A stretch of DNA of 64,000 nt from Atopsyche davidsoni (Eukaryota > Arthropoda > Insecta > Trichoptera > Hydrobiosidae): NCBI GenBank assembly GCA_022113835.1, contig JAILWY010000010.1, forward strand, positions 10,857,501 to 10,921,500. The letters run 5' to 3'. Shown here in pieces: positions 42,204-55,113 of this stretch. The first letter of the stretch is position 1. Each line of letters starts with the position of its first letter. The notes beneath the pieces are model-generated. The model saw only the letters and a program-made list of their open reading frames with translations, had not been told where the DNA came from and ran no database searches. The translations under genes and the position numbers were made by a program.

Positions 42204-44390
42204 TTTTAATGTTCTCTGATAAACTGATATTGGATTTGCAGATATTTAATACAATAAAATCAAAAATGCTTTTATTAGGATGGTGCTACTACAATAACCG
42301 TTTCTGGTTTCCCGCTTCCGTTTCAGTGCAGTAGCGTGGATCGATATTCTAAATAGAATGCGGCTCCATCCCGCAAGGTTGCTGTGACAAGATAACCACC
42401 CCTCCCCCCACCCCGTGAGCCGAGGCTAAAGCGCACAGCACCCTGCAGGGTCAGCTAATCTTTCATCGCCTAATAGTCCCAAATGGATTATTTCGAAACT
42501 TCAATACACCTTTTACAGATTCGTATACTTAGACCTATTTTCTACTATCGCTATTGTCAACAACAGCGATGTTGTTTGCATATTAAATAACATAATAATT
42601 TAGTTTCATTTCGATAAATAAATTTATATATTGGAATAATAAAAATTACTTCAAAAGGCAATATTCAATCATTTACCGCTTGTTAATTTATTCGGCACCT
42701 CCAGGCGCCTGTCACTGTTTAGATGTTTGAGAGTGATATTGTCAGTGCATTCTCCCAGTGGGCGCAGACAGGTTTATTCATTATAATTTACCTGCCAATT
42801 TGATTATCCGGCCGTAAAATTAATTGCTAGTTTAATAACAATCAACGATGCTTTAAAATGAAACTGTATTATATATTGTGTAATTTAACTGTAGTATCAT
42901 TCGTAACCAAGCTACTTAAATTGACTACTAAATCATTGATTAGAATCCAAAAGTTTGTAATGAAATATTTCCGTATTGTATTCTTGGATAAAATTTACAA
43001 AAAAATAACAATTAATTGTCTCTTTAAGGTATTTCAAACTAGCTAGTCCCTAATTACTTTTTACCGATTTCAAAAAGCAGTATCAAGAAATCCTCAATAT
43101 GGGTGACATAATTAATAATAATTAAATAATGAATGCTATCTATCAAATTTAAAAAAAAAATAAGTAAATCTAAACGAATATTTTGCTACCTTTTTTGGTT
43201 CAAACATTTTTTTTAACTAAAGAAAATCGTATAAATGAAAAACAAATTTAAATCTTAGCCTAGTGGAACTATCGACTCGTACTTTGGATTAGTTATTTTC
43301 GTAAACAACTAGCAAGCTCACAGCTACCAGCTAACAGCACCAAAGGTTTCACTCCACTCGCACGATTTTTGAGAAAATAACTGAACTATTGGGATATAAT
43401 TCTCGGCAATTCACGGCGCCTCTCGCTCCGCCAGCGGTGAACATACTTCCGATCCCCACACAAGCTTTTCTTGGCAAAATTATGCTACATTTGCGATTCG
43501 TGCCGTTTTAACTATGCAAAATATCTTCAAGCCCAAAATTTTTTTTATAATTGACCTTTTAATGGAATGTAGGCGTTTCCATCCAAATAAGCTGGCAACA
43601 TTATCCTGCAAATTTCCAGAAATTTTTCTCTTAGCGAATAAATTTGTATGTAGATATTTGGTAATAAACGTAGGCATAGAAATACCCGGGTTATATTTTG
43701 TTGACTTTAATACAATTCGAGAAGAGTGGGAGAACTACAGTCGTGTCACGAACATACGAGAAATGTAACGTTTAGATTTTTATTTCTAAATATATTTTAC
43801 CTAAATAAATATTATTGGAAAATTAAAAATATTTTTAGGTTTTTTTTTCTGCGTTACATGTGTGAATGTAAAGTCAAGTAAAAGACTTCAAGATTTTTGA
43901 TCATGACCAGCAGTAGAGCAGAACAGATTGAGCCTAGTGAAGCATGTATAGAGATTTTTTTTAATTATGAATATTCCCATTGAAATAATGTAAAAATTTA
44001 TGTACAATTCCGTTATGCTCATTATTTCAGATCTATAAAGTATGTGTGCTTATATATTTATTATGTTGATCGAAAATTTTATTACTGAGTCCAAAAATAT
44101 TTTAATTTCTTGACAATAAATTATTGTAACGTTCGTCCATTAACGTTGCTTAGTAAAATTGATCATTTTATCACATGTAGCGAACTAATGCATTCAGACT
44201 CACATGTTTGTCAATTTCTACTTATAATGCACGAAATTTTGAAAAAAGCCTTCACGACTCATCTCTCGCGTTCCCAGCCGTAGCAACCCTTTCGCATGTG
44301 TACGGACTACGTACGTAGAAACTTCAAGCCAAAAACCGTTATTTATATTTATGCCCGGAAGAAGGGTCCGCGGGTCCGCGCGCCCTCCGC

Positions 44391-44405
44391 CAATTAGCCT
44401 AATTG
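44391..44405. promoter_or_regulatory. Inverted homeodomain-type sites in a GC-rich intronic island
   Basis: CAATTAG and CTAATTG form a perfect dyad around one base. Each arm contains the TAATT core bound by many homeodomain proteins. It sits in an otherwise GC-rich 300-bp patch within the AT-rich intron 1, the kind of context expected of an enhancer. Binding is inferred from the motif alone. Confidence 0.25.
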
Positions 44406-45436
44406 CCCGCTCGGATCAATCTGCGGCGCACATCGCGGTCTGCAGGATTACTCCGGTGTGGACCTGTTTTTTGCAATCGTTAGAGTCGATATGAACTTTA
44501 AGCCCGGACGCTATGAACTATAAACTAATTGGCCACGCCGGTTTCGAAGCACAAGCTGCTCACAGCGTTTGAGAAATTGATACTTTATCGAAATTTATAA
44601 ATAATCTTTTTCTCAATATTTTCTAAATTTATGAACAAAAGTTACTCATGTATTTTTTTAAAAATATTTTTACACATAGTATTTGTTACACTTCACACCT
44701 ACTCTCGAGATAACCTGGTTGACCTTCACAAATCTGAGGTCTAACGTATTGATATGCAAAAAAAATAGTTAATAAAAAAATTCCATCACAATCATGAATT
44801 TAAAAAAATCATTTCTTTGGTCGTAAAATCAACTTGTTTTTAAGTTGCTAAAATCTTTTATATCTTTTGATTCCTATTTTTTTATCTAACATTTAAAAAT
44901 TTATTTGAACTGCATGCAATGCAAATATCATGTTTTATCATCTAAGTACATGTTTAATTGTTTCTTAAATTTCAACTGTTCAAGTATCCAAGTATAAAAA
45001 TAAAACTTATGAAATATATGAAAGGTACTTCACTGTCACATGACAATTACTATGTACACATAAATTATTTGCATATCTGTATTCTTTCAGTATAACAAGC
45101 TATCTTGTTTTCAACTTCGTTGAAATATCACCGATACATAAAACAAAAAATTATTCGGGAATAATTCTTTAGTTGGATGTTATTTTGAAACTGCTGTGCA
45201 GAAATTTCACAAAATGAACACCTGTCTTTAGACGTTCAAATAACTTCTATGAAATATTCAGTACTCTTCAATATAACTTTTCAATCCTCTATTTAAGCAA
45301 AAAAATCATCTACTCGAATTCAAAATCGAATAAATTCGATCTTTACAAATAATTTTTTTAAAATGCTACCATGTTTAATTGGAATTTACGGGCCTTTAGA
45401 ATTTATAATAATTATTGATTTGTGTATATTTTTCAG

Positions 45437-45542
45437 GAGAATGTAAAACAGCACTCGGCATGGGAGAAGGAAAGATTCCCGACCATGCCATCACTGCCAG
45501 CTCTACTTACGAAGTCAAGTCTGTCGGGCCGCAAAATGGAAG
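45437..45542 (+). CDS. Ddr: Discoidin domain receptor, exon 2: start of the discoidin (F5/8C) domain
   Basis: The acceptor TTTTTCAG ends at 45436 and a donor AG|GTAAAA follows at 45543. Spliced in phase 1 to the preceding exon, it encodes residues 37-71 and two bases of the next codon. The reading matches the first strand of the discoidin domain of DDR1/DDR2 and insect Ddr. C39 is the first domain cysteine, and the family signatures ALGM (42-45), IPD (50-52), ITASS (55-59) and GPQN (67-70) follow. In the family this fold binds fibrillar collagen or other extracellular ligands at the cell surface. The exon ends in phase 2, and the rest of the domain (the expected GAWCP segment) is not found anywhere downstream in the window. 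The discoidin match is strong. The choice of DDR over other discoidin proteins rests on the LGM-x4-IPD-x2-ITASS pattern directly after a signal peptide. Confidence 0.88.
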
Positions 45543-48500
45543 GTAAAAACAGTATTTATATTACAACTAAAAATACAAAACCCACCTGAAATACTTCAGA
45601 GAGGTACCATTTAAACTTCTTTAAAAGTTTTAATAGAGTTTTTAAATAAATATTTATTTATACCAACCATTTCATAAAAATGTAATATCGGAGCAAACAA
45701 ATGAGACTGATATCAACTATTTTACAAAATTAAATAGCCATGATTTGTTTTTTCGAACTTTTCTAAGGGTAAATTTTCAATAACTGATTTGTTTTGTTGC
45801 TTTTTTGCTGATTTGCTTAATTGTCTATTTATGATAACTTTACTATTGAAATTAAATAAATTTTATGAAACTTAAGTTTCTCTTCTCCATTATTCTTTAA
45901 AATATTTTAAATGTTTTTAAATTTAAAAAAAATATTTTTAATAAATATTTTTTAATGAAAATTATGAATTACATGACACAAAAATTAAATAACCCGAACA
46001 CGCTCAAAATAACATCCTACGCTCATATTGCAAATACAATTCCTATGACATACAAAGTTTTCAAGGTGGCATCGCAGGCGTACTGTGCAGAGCCCCGGGA
46101 ACAATAATTATTATGAAACGTACATTTTAAAACTTGAATACGCGTCTCGCGTGACGTAAGAACGCACTTCCATTATTAATGTTACAACTGAGAGCTGTCG
46201 TGTACAGGGAATGTCTTCGTCGGTTCAGAAAACGCAGCCAAGGGTAGAAACGCCCCTTTACGTGACGAGATAAACAAAAAGGTGAACCGAACTCGTCTCG
46301 GAAGTTTTTCCACCCAAATTTAGAGTAAATATTTTTATTTCTGCGTAAACTTGATTTAGGACAGTACGGACGGGAAAAACCCTTTTGTAATATTGGAAAA
46401 TTTTGTATTATCAACCCGGCATGCGAAAAGTTATACATATTCAATTTTTGAATAAACACAAGGAAGTTCGATAAAAATAAGCTTAGTAAAAAAATTCAAG
46501 ACCATTTTCAAACAAAATACCACTCAAGAAATATTGCAAATATTTTCAAGCTCTCAACAATGACAATAAATGAGAATGAACTCATCGTGATGGCGTCGCA
46601 TTGTGAACAACGTTCAAAAAAGTAATTTTGTCGTTTTTTTCTTCGCCTGTTTCATAATCTACTAACAAGGTACTTCAATGGCATTCTGGAACTTTTTTAT
46701 TATTTTAAATAAATATTAATTATTTATCTTCGGTTAATGGTCGTGAAATATTCATATTTTTCCTAGCGTGTGATAACATGACCTCAGTATTTTTTTGGGA
46801 AACGTCACAATTGCAGAAAAAGATATTATCACGTGAATACAAAATAAATTATTCAAAAACATTATACATATTTCATTTAATACCAATACAAAGATTTATT
46901 ATTTTATAAGATAATTACCGTAAATGGCGAAATAATTGGTAGAGGGTAATAAATGTTTTCAGCGAGGTTTTGTAGTTGTTTTTTTTAATTATGACTTACA
47001 TTTAAACACCCCAGGATGCATTACTCCCTAACTCCCGGTACGCTGCAACCCCCACACCCTGAACGCGAAGTAACCGCTAACAATTCATGACTCACAATAC
47101 ACTCAAGTTAAATTACTAAAAAATATTTTTAAAGTTTTAATGTTTGAAACATATAAATCTCATATGAATTCATGATTTATAATTTGATCAATATGATTGT
47201 TTTATTTTAAGAAATCATTGTGAGAAATACTGAATTAATCCATCAATTATTCATTATAAAAATACTTTTGCAATTTTATAATATCAGTTTAGAATTCTTC
47301 TCTCCTTGTAGAAGTCGGATCAATACGTTTCGATCATAAGCTAACGAAGCAAACCATTTGATTCATTGTAACATAATTTAGTAAATAAGGATGGCGCAGG
47401 GGAATTGCGATCGTAGAGTTTCGGATGGTCGACCAGAGCACCTCCCCCCCGGGAAGCCGACCGCTTACCCTCATGGGTTTTTTTTCGGTACGGAGCTCGT
47501 ATTGCCGTAATGTAAATTTATCTCTTGGCGTCACCCATATTAGCTTCCTACGTGAAGATTTTTTTTAACGTTTGCGAGCCATATTTAATTTTAAATTTAC
47601 CTGGCGTAAAGATACATAGGGTTGTCAGTTCAAACATAGGTAATTGAATCAAACATAGATTATTGATATCATCCAGTTTTCTTACATAATAGCAAAAACT
47701 TATAAAAATCCATTATTTTATAAATAGTTTGGGTCTTCGTTCTATATTTATCCAGGGATCAACAAAAGCTATTTTTTTCAAAAGCAGATAGATACAGGCT
47801 TTGTATTGTATGATAATACGTTATAATCGGCTTAGCGATAAATATGTAAAATTTCCAATTGTGAAGTTATTTAATACTATAGTAAAACATTTATAATTAT
47901 AATAACATATTTAATATTTAAAGAAAATTACTTATAGTCCTTGTGTATTATTAAATATTTAACTAACTCGTATTGGTACTTATTATTTGTTCATGGTATA
48001 TTTCGTAAAAATATTTCATCAAGGCAAGCATAAAACTTTAGAGTTGTATTATTTATAAAAATAATATCATTAAAAAAAATTGAATGACAGATTTACGATG
48101 CTTCACTAGGTTTCTTGTTTTAATCATATTACTTCACGAAATGTGATAAAAAGTGGCAAAAGAAAAAAAAACTAATTCAAGGAGCGAGCGATTCTTTAGG
48201 AGTTTACACAGGACGCTAGACAAATATTGAAAATTCGAGGCGGCCGCCAGCCCTGGGGACCTCAATTTGAATTAAATTATGACATAAATCTCTTGATTTA
48301 TATGGCATAGCTTCTCTAACGTAGAAAAATATCATTAGGTTTGCATGTATCTTATGAAAGTACTGAAGAGATATACCAAAGTAATGAGCAGATTTTATTT
48401 TATAGACAGTATAATTCCTACTGATGATACTTCCTTATTTACTAAATTTTTTTTTTTAAATAATGTAAAATATATAAATATAACCACTAAGAACCATGAA

Positions 48501-51500
48501 TAATTTTAAAATAATAAAAATTTAAAAATAAAACCGTCTACTTTGATCAAGTTTAAGAAAAAGTATTTTTATTTAAACATCTCTCATTTAAGTGTTGTTT
48601 TTCGAGGTAGTATTTGTGTACATGCCTGGCTGGGTTAGTTTAGTCGCGTGCAGGCGCCTCGGTCGCCCTCGTGACTGGCCCCGGCCCCGCGCCCTGGGAG
48701 AGTTCAAAGTAATGTGTCATCGCACTGATAGCGCCCAGTGAGGTGTGCTCGTGGAGGCAGCTCACTCAAGGATAAATCTGCACTGAACGCGACAACACTT
48801 ATCATAAAATATACGTCTGCTTAATTATAAAACTGTTGCTCGATTTACAGACTGCTTTATGTAATATTTTTTTTTTTATACTATTCGACATCTTTATTAT
48901 CCTTGTTTTTTAGAAAAAAGATAAAAATAGTTTGAATATTTTTACCAAGTGATTAAAGTTTTATTTTGAGGTGTGGTAATAATGACTTATCTAATTGATA
49001 TGTAAAAGTTAACCAATTGTTATTAAATTCATTTGAAATTTCCATTACAGTTGTACTATTATAAATATAAATTTACATATCACATAAGATAAAAAGTTAG
49101 CATAAAGATTTTATTTATTTATATTGAAAAAAACAAACTGTCGCGTGCTTAAAAAATAACCAAGAAATCAAAATAAATATACCTAATGAATTAAATAAAT
49201 CCATCATGTAATTTATTTCTTATGAAAACTGAAAATTGAGCCACTTTACTAATCATTGTGTTAAACGAAAGCGATATAAATTTTTTTTATTAATGATAAA
49301 ATTTAATTTTGAAACTTAAAGAAACAGCAGAATATCAAAACAATGCGAAAGTCGTAATTTCAAATAATTTACAGACATTTAGTAATGTTTGTACATAATT
49401 ATTAATTATTACAAATTCAATAACCTCAAACCTTAATTCCATTTAATGAAAACACAATCTCTCCAATCCGCTACTTTCGTATTTCAGTGAACCAAAAAAA
49501 AGCACCACAATTTTTTTGTTAATTTTACGAAAATTCAATTTCACTCTTAAAATTTAAAATTTTTCGTGCGATTTAAATATATTAAATCCAGGTATTGAAA
49601 AATTTTCCTCCTTCGGGGCTTAAAAAATAATTTGCCGTGTTTTCTATGGAAGGGGTGCTCCCACCCACTGCATCGAGTAATTCCCTAAACGAACCCTCAG
49701 CTTCTGACAAAGAAGACTTGCAAACTAAGAAAAGAAATACAATTTAGACTGAAAATTCGAGCTTTCGGCTTCTAAATTTACATTACATTTTGTAACTTTG
49801 ATACTAATGCAAAACGTACATTATTTAAAACATTAAATTATATAATTATCATTGGTAATTTGCAGTGGATGGCAATGTTTCACGATATTATGATTTGATG
49901 ATATTTATATTATGATATATCATCGTTTTGAAATTGACGACATTATCTTAAACATCTGTAGAAAGCAAGACTGGATAAGGCAAGACACACAGCCGAAATC
50001 ATTTTCTCAGAAATTCACAGTTGTTTGGTTGGTGTTGTATGATTTGAAACCGTACGATTTATTTGTTATGATTAGAGTATTGAAAAAAAAATTGTATTCT
50101 TCTACATTATCAAAAAATTCTTTAGGTATCGCTTACAAACGTTGCTCCCACAAGGAACGTGTGTAATACAATCATTCTGGGCGCAATAAAAATTTAGCTC
50201 ATCTTCACGTTCCAAAAAATTAGTACTTTCAAGGCTCAAGCACTTACTAGCACAGTGCGTACTTCAGAACTGTCAGAAGAAGGGTGCCACGGCAGGCCCG
50301 CTCGGGTTACAGTCGCGTGCTTCTAAGACTCATGTCTTCCGAACGCGACTCAAAATACTCACGTATTAACGTGGAATACATCGAGGTTGTTGTTGAACCC
50401 TTGAATGTATCATCCACGTGGATATATTTTATTTTTGCTTTTATTACATATATTTTATCTAATAACCTTATCTGTGTATACTATCCAACATCTTCTGTGT
50501 TTATCAGTAAATGCCAATATAGGTTTAATAATAAACTTATAGTTTACCCTTAATTATATTAGTTAGTCAAACTATCTTTTCAGCTAGTGAAAAAACACCA
50601 CGAAAGTTTTTCAAAAAAGCTAATAATGTTTCGTCGTACTTTTGCTTTATTTACTGTAACTTTTTTTACGACTAAAGAATATGATGGTTAAAATTCAGTA
50701 TTCTATAATTTTTCACTCTTTCTAATACACCAAATGAAAGTGTGGCTGTATATTTTAAATAAAAAAATATTTTTATATAAAGACATAGTCTGATGATAAA
50801 TATATTTTGTCATCCAAATTAATAATTAAACATTTTTTTGTTACTGATGCATAAAAAAAAATACACTTCAATGTTTTGGAATATGTTTCATAAAAAAAAT
50901 GACTTAGGAAAATATTTTTAAGAACCACATTTACCAGCCGCTAATCTAATTATGAAATGCCACAAAACATAAATAGAATATAAAATGATTAGACGTAATC
51001 ACGAATCGCAAGGAGAAAAAAGAATCGAAATTATGATATTTCGGATGATAAACCTCATCACTGTTCTTCCTTAAATAATATATTATAATTCAAATATTAT
51101 AACTGATGGTATTCTTAAGAGATCGTTTTATGAATACTTTCAACTGCGTTGTTTTCGTAAACATATAAAGAATATGAAAATATATATCAACGGCTTTGTG
51201 CAGCAATTAAATATTTTTATATTAATTCATGTTACATGATAAAAAAATACTTTAAAAACAGTAAATATTATTTTTACCCTTGTAATGATTCTTAAAATTT
51301 ATTTGTATGAAACCATTTACAGAGTAATTTTAACTATTGTTAATTCGGTTACGTATACATGGTCTTTTTGTATTCACTTCATTAAACCCTTTAGAGTATT
51401 TTTCCGCTGATTATCATGAACAAGCTTCATTTATTACGCAGTATATTATGCACAGTTGCGCCACCAACCCGGAGGTAAACACATTTGTACGTTTCGAATA

Positions 51501-53934
51501 TTGTTTCTCTCAACTCGAAATAAGCCATGTTCTGAATAATTTGCTGAATTCCAATATTCAATTGGTACTATTACCTTTTCTGGGTAAACATTTTGATATT
51601 TCTGTAAAGCGATAGTTATTTTATGTTTTGAATATTTACTTTTTGAAATTGTTGGTTTTGTATGAAATACAAATAAATGAAATTATATCAGCAAAATTTA
51701 TTATTCAGTTAATTTACTGTAATTAATAAAGCATCAGAATTTCATATCTAAGATATAAAAACTAAGTTGTAAATCTTCTCTCCCTTTGTCGTAATCGGTG
51801 TCTTTTTTTAATACAGCATACAAGTATTTCAAGTTATAATTGATGCTTTCCGATATTGTGGTTGAGTATAGTGCCATACATCACACATGTATTGTGTAGT
51901 TCAGCGGAAGGCCTAGTGCGTGCGAAGGGATATCAGCCAAACATATCTCTATGAGACCATAAGTTGAGAGTTTAATCGCGTTTCTCGTTAAGAATTTGCA
52001 TACCTACCCCTTCATTTAAGGGTAGTTCGTATCACTGCAAAACATACGTATTTATGTAAGGACCGCGCATTAGATTTAAAATAACAAATTATTCGATTAC
52101 ACTGTCCGTAGTAAAATATTGACCGATGATTATTTTATAAACACTTATGCAAAATATAATATTAATTTTTATAATAGATAGTTATGTTTAGCAAACTTCC
52201 TTAATATTAGCTAGGTGCCATCAAGAAATTGATTAACTTTAAAACGGTCTCAACTTTTAGGTAAGTTAAAAGTTTTTAGGTAATGCAATAACTTTCAAAG
52301 TATCATTCAAATTTGTTATATTTATGTCACATTAATTTATGCAGGTAGCACAGAGAGCTGCATATGTTGAATTTATTATTTTAAGAAAGCTTTTCACCTA
52401 GGCCTTTACAAATTTGAATATGTACGATTTATAAAGGAACTCTCAGAGCTCGAGGTTCAGGCTAATCCTAACTATTTGTAATATTATATGTCTTTCTACC
52501 TTATTTTACGTGTCCGTGTAAATATAACCTGTTTATAAAGCAAATAAGATAACAAATTTATGTGAAAGCTTTTCCTGTTTTCGCTGAAAATAAGGAACAC
52601 CAGTGAGTGTTTCAATTTTAGAATTATATTATACAAGTAGATTACTTTGTGAGTCATAATTGAAAAAACAACAATGTATATATTTTTTATACATGTTTTG
52701 GTTTAATGGTGTAAAACCATGTAAATGGTGATTGTATGCAGTTTCTGGTTCGACCTTCTGTTATCCAAGTCATAAAAGCTACGCTATGGAACTAAGATTC
52801 TCGTTGAAAAGCACAATGGACACTTGCAAAACACAATAGTCGTTTGTATATGAAACAAGTAAAATCGTTTTAAACTCATATAAAACAAAACGATTTAATT
52901 TAAACTGCATTTTCAAAAGTTTTTAAATACAGCTAGTAATATTTTGATCATAAATTTTAAGTGAATAAAAAATCAAAAGATTCTCTGAATCAATTATGTA
53001 TTTTTTTAATGTGCTTTTTTCATGATTTTTATCTAATAGAAATAAATTGAAGCATGGATAATGAAAAGTACCATTTTCAGTTTGGCTACGCTAAATTTTA
53101 CACGCACACAATATCGTTTTGACAAGGTGAATGCATAAGCCTGAATGAGAAGGAGATTACCGCACAGAATAATTGGAGGCCTGGGGGTTCGCTCGTCAAA
53201 CACAAACACACGAGGAGCGGGTCACCTTTCATGTCACGCGGACTTTTCAGGCTATGCGGTTGACACCTTTGATATAATAAATTATATTTAAATCTCTTCG
53301 GCTGGTTAGTGGTAAACAGGATAGGTTTAAATTGGAGGATATAGAAGGTGAATTTTAATCCACGTTTCACTGTTCCCGTGTAATTGTGTTTAGCCTTTCT
53401 AAATTTAAATCAATTTTAAACTCATACGAGAAATTATAATTAAATTGCGAAGATACTTTCCCTCTTTTACATTTTAAAATTATATTTATTTTTTTGGGTA
53501 GATTAAATGAACTTTAACTTCAGTATCACAACAACACGAGAATACAAAATAGTATTGTGGCAGAAATCCATTATTTTTTTACTAAATCAATGTTAACATA
53601 AATAACTTAAAACCTTGTTTTTAATCTACATTAGCATGCTTTATCTCTCATCTCTGGTTAGTTAATATGCCAAATTTAACAAAATTAAATATCAAATATT
53701 GCAAGCAGGACTTACAAAATAGAAACCTGCCATTAAATTTAGCGTTGCGTTAATAGGGCTAAGATATTTGATTATCCACAGCGGATGTTTATCGAAGGTC
53801 GTATGTTTGCTTCACTAAACGACACGACTAATTAAATCGATCTAATTGAAATACAAATCCACCCCGTCATCACTTACTTTAATATGAGTTAAATCTTAAT
53901 AAGCAAACAATGATATTTTTAACCATGATATACA

Positions 53935-53978
<44 letters not shown>
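45543..53978 (+). other. Ddr: Ddr intron 2, part 5' of the retrotransposon
   Basis: AT-rich intron sequence with no recognisable exon, RNA gene or intact element. GC-richer patches lie near 46060-46330, 47390-47530, 48640-48780 and 53150-53250. Frames at 46127-46459 (minus), 49912-50553 and 51337-51615 carry no recognisable domain. Confidence 0.6.
53943..53978. repeat. (TA)n tract, left half of the insertion target
   Basis: A 36-bp TA run ending exactly at the 5' LTR. Together with 60646-60694 it reads as one microsatellite split by the element. Confidence 0.9.
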
Positions 53979-53982
<4 letters not shown>

Positions 53983-55021
53983 ACCAACTCGATGAGAGAA
54001 TACATTGTTTTAAGTTTGAATTTAATCTGGATGTTATTTACTATTGTTAGATGCAGTGACGCTCGCCATGCCGGCGCCATTTTTTATGTTTAAACTAGTT
54101 TAACGAACCGACCAGGGTCTTATCCCTCGGTAATAATTAATTTTAGTACTAAGTTTTATATTTTTCAAAGATTTGTAGGCATACGGTTTCCTATATAAAG
54201 AAAGATTTATTTGACATTTCGTATTACGGTTACCTATTCATATAGAGAAATAATTCCTAAAAACAATCCTTCCCACGGATATTTTATATTTGATTTTAAG
54301 CCTTGCACTTGTTGAAATACTAGATGTCTTTGTGTAAGAACCGATCTAGTTAATGTTGAATAGCTAGGAAACTAAAGTTTATATTTTCTGGACACGGTCA
54401 ATTGATATTTTCGTTGATTGTTAAATTTAATATGTTTTCAGCGTGAGAACTTGTAAACACATTCCTTTCTTTGTTCTGGAACCGTATAAAGATCAGTAAG
54501 AGCCCTATAGGGCTAGTGTTCAATATGTCTTCATGGGGTTACGATGCCCGTAAGATGACGCTCCGGTAAAAACGCGAATTCCGTTCCGCCGTTAGGTTCG
54601 GTCAGGTTACGAAATGTTCGTACCTGCCGTAATTAAAGTAGAGATCTTACAAATCTCAGTGAATATACCGCCGCGAGTTCGGAAGTATATTGTGACGTTC
54701 GTAGTCACCAGTAAAGAAGTTCGCGATCAAAGCGAAAGTGTTAAGTTACCGACCCCTGTTGTCGGTTCAAAGTGAAAGTCTTTTAAATAAGTGTCTTATA
54801 AAAGTGTTAAATGTAACATGTCTGGAAATCATATATTATAATCAAAGTTTGTAATAAAGTTTAAAATAAAAGTTTACACGAAAGAAGTCTTTGAATTACC
54901 TACAATACAGTCCACTAAGTATTCACGAGCTTTGGGGAATTCGTGAAGTCACATCGAAGAAATTGAATGTCTACCAGAAGTCTCGAAAGCGAGAACTATA
55001 CCTGGTAGGCAATCCTCAACA
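53979..55021 (+). repeat. 5' LTR of the BEL/Pao element
   Basis: 1043 bp, beginning TGTTACC and ending CAACA, reading the same as 59603-60645 throughout. A TATAAAAG box at 54797-54804 and an AATAAA at 54853-54858 suggest that transcription starts near 54830 and that R is short. U3 would then be about 850 bp and U5 about 150 bp. These boundaries are inferred from the two motifs. Confidence 0.95.
54797..54804 (+). promoter_or_regulatory. TATA box in the 5' LTR
   Basis: TATAAAAG, a consensus-quality TATA box 818 bp into the LTR. The same box recurs at 60421-60428 in the 3' LTR, where it could fire outward into Ddr intron 2. Confidence 0.4.
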
Positions 55022-55046
55022 TGGTCCATTCGAGCCGGATTTGAAC
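55022..55046 (+). other. Primer-binding site resembling the tRNA-Tyr 3' end
   Basis: It begins TGG directly after the LTR, complementary to the CCA end of a tRNA. The following bases match the complement of the insect tRNA-Tyr acceptor and T arms (…TTCGAGCCGGATT…) except for one extra A at 55028 and one T/C difference in the T loop. The comparison uses the well-known tRNA-Tyr sequence, not a search. The extra base is odd, because this site is normally recopied from the primer tRNA at each replication cycle. Confidence 0.6.
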
Positions 55047-55113
55047 TAGAATCATGGATCTTTGGAAATAAATCGGAAACCAGGATCAGAAACAGTGATC
55101 CTCTGAAGCCAAA

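Larger units (their letters stand above)
40444..45436 (+). other. Ddr: Ddr intron 1
   Basis: A 4993-bp intron bounded by GTGAGT and a pyrimidine-rich TTTTTCAG. The interior is AT-rich with no recognisable gene. It contains a (TA)n run (42168-42201), GC-richer patches near 42000-42070, 42360-42470 and 43330-43450, and a GC-rich island at about 44270-44570 that includes a homeodomain-type palindrome (44391-44405). Confidence 0.75.
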
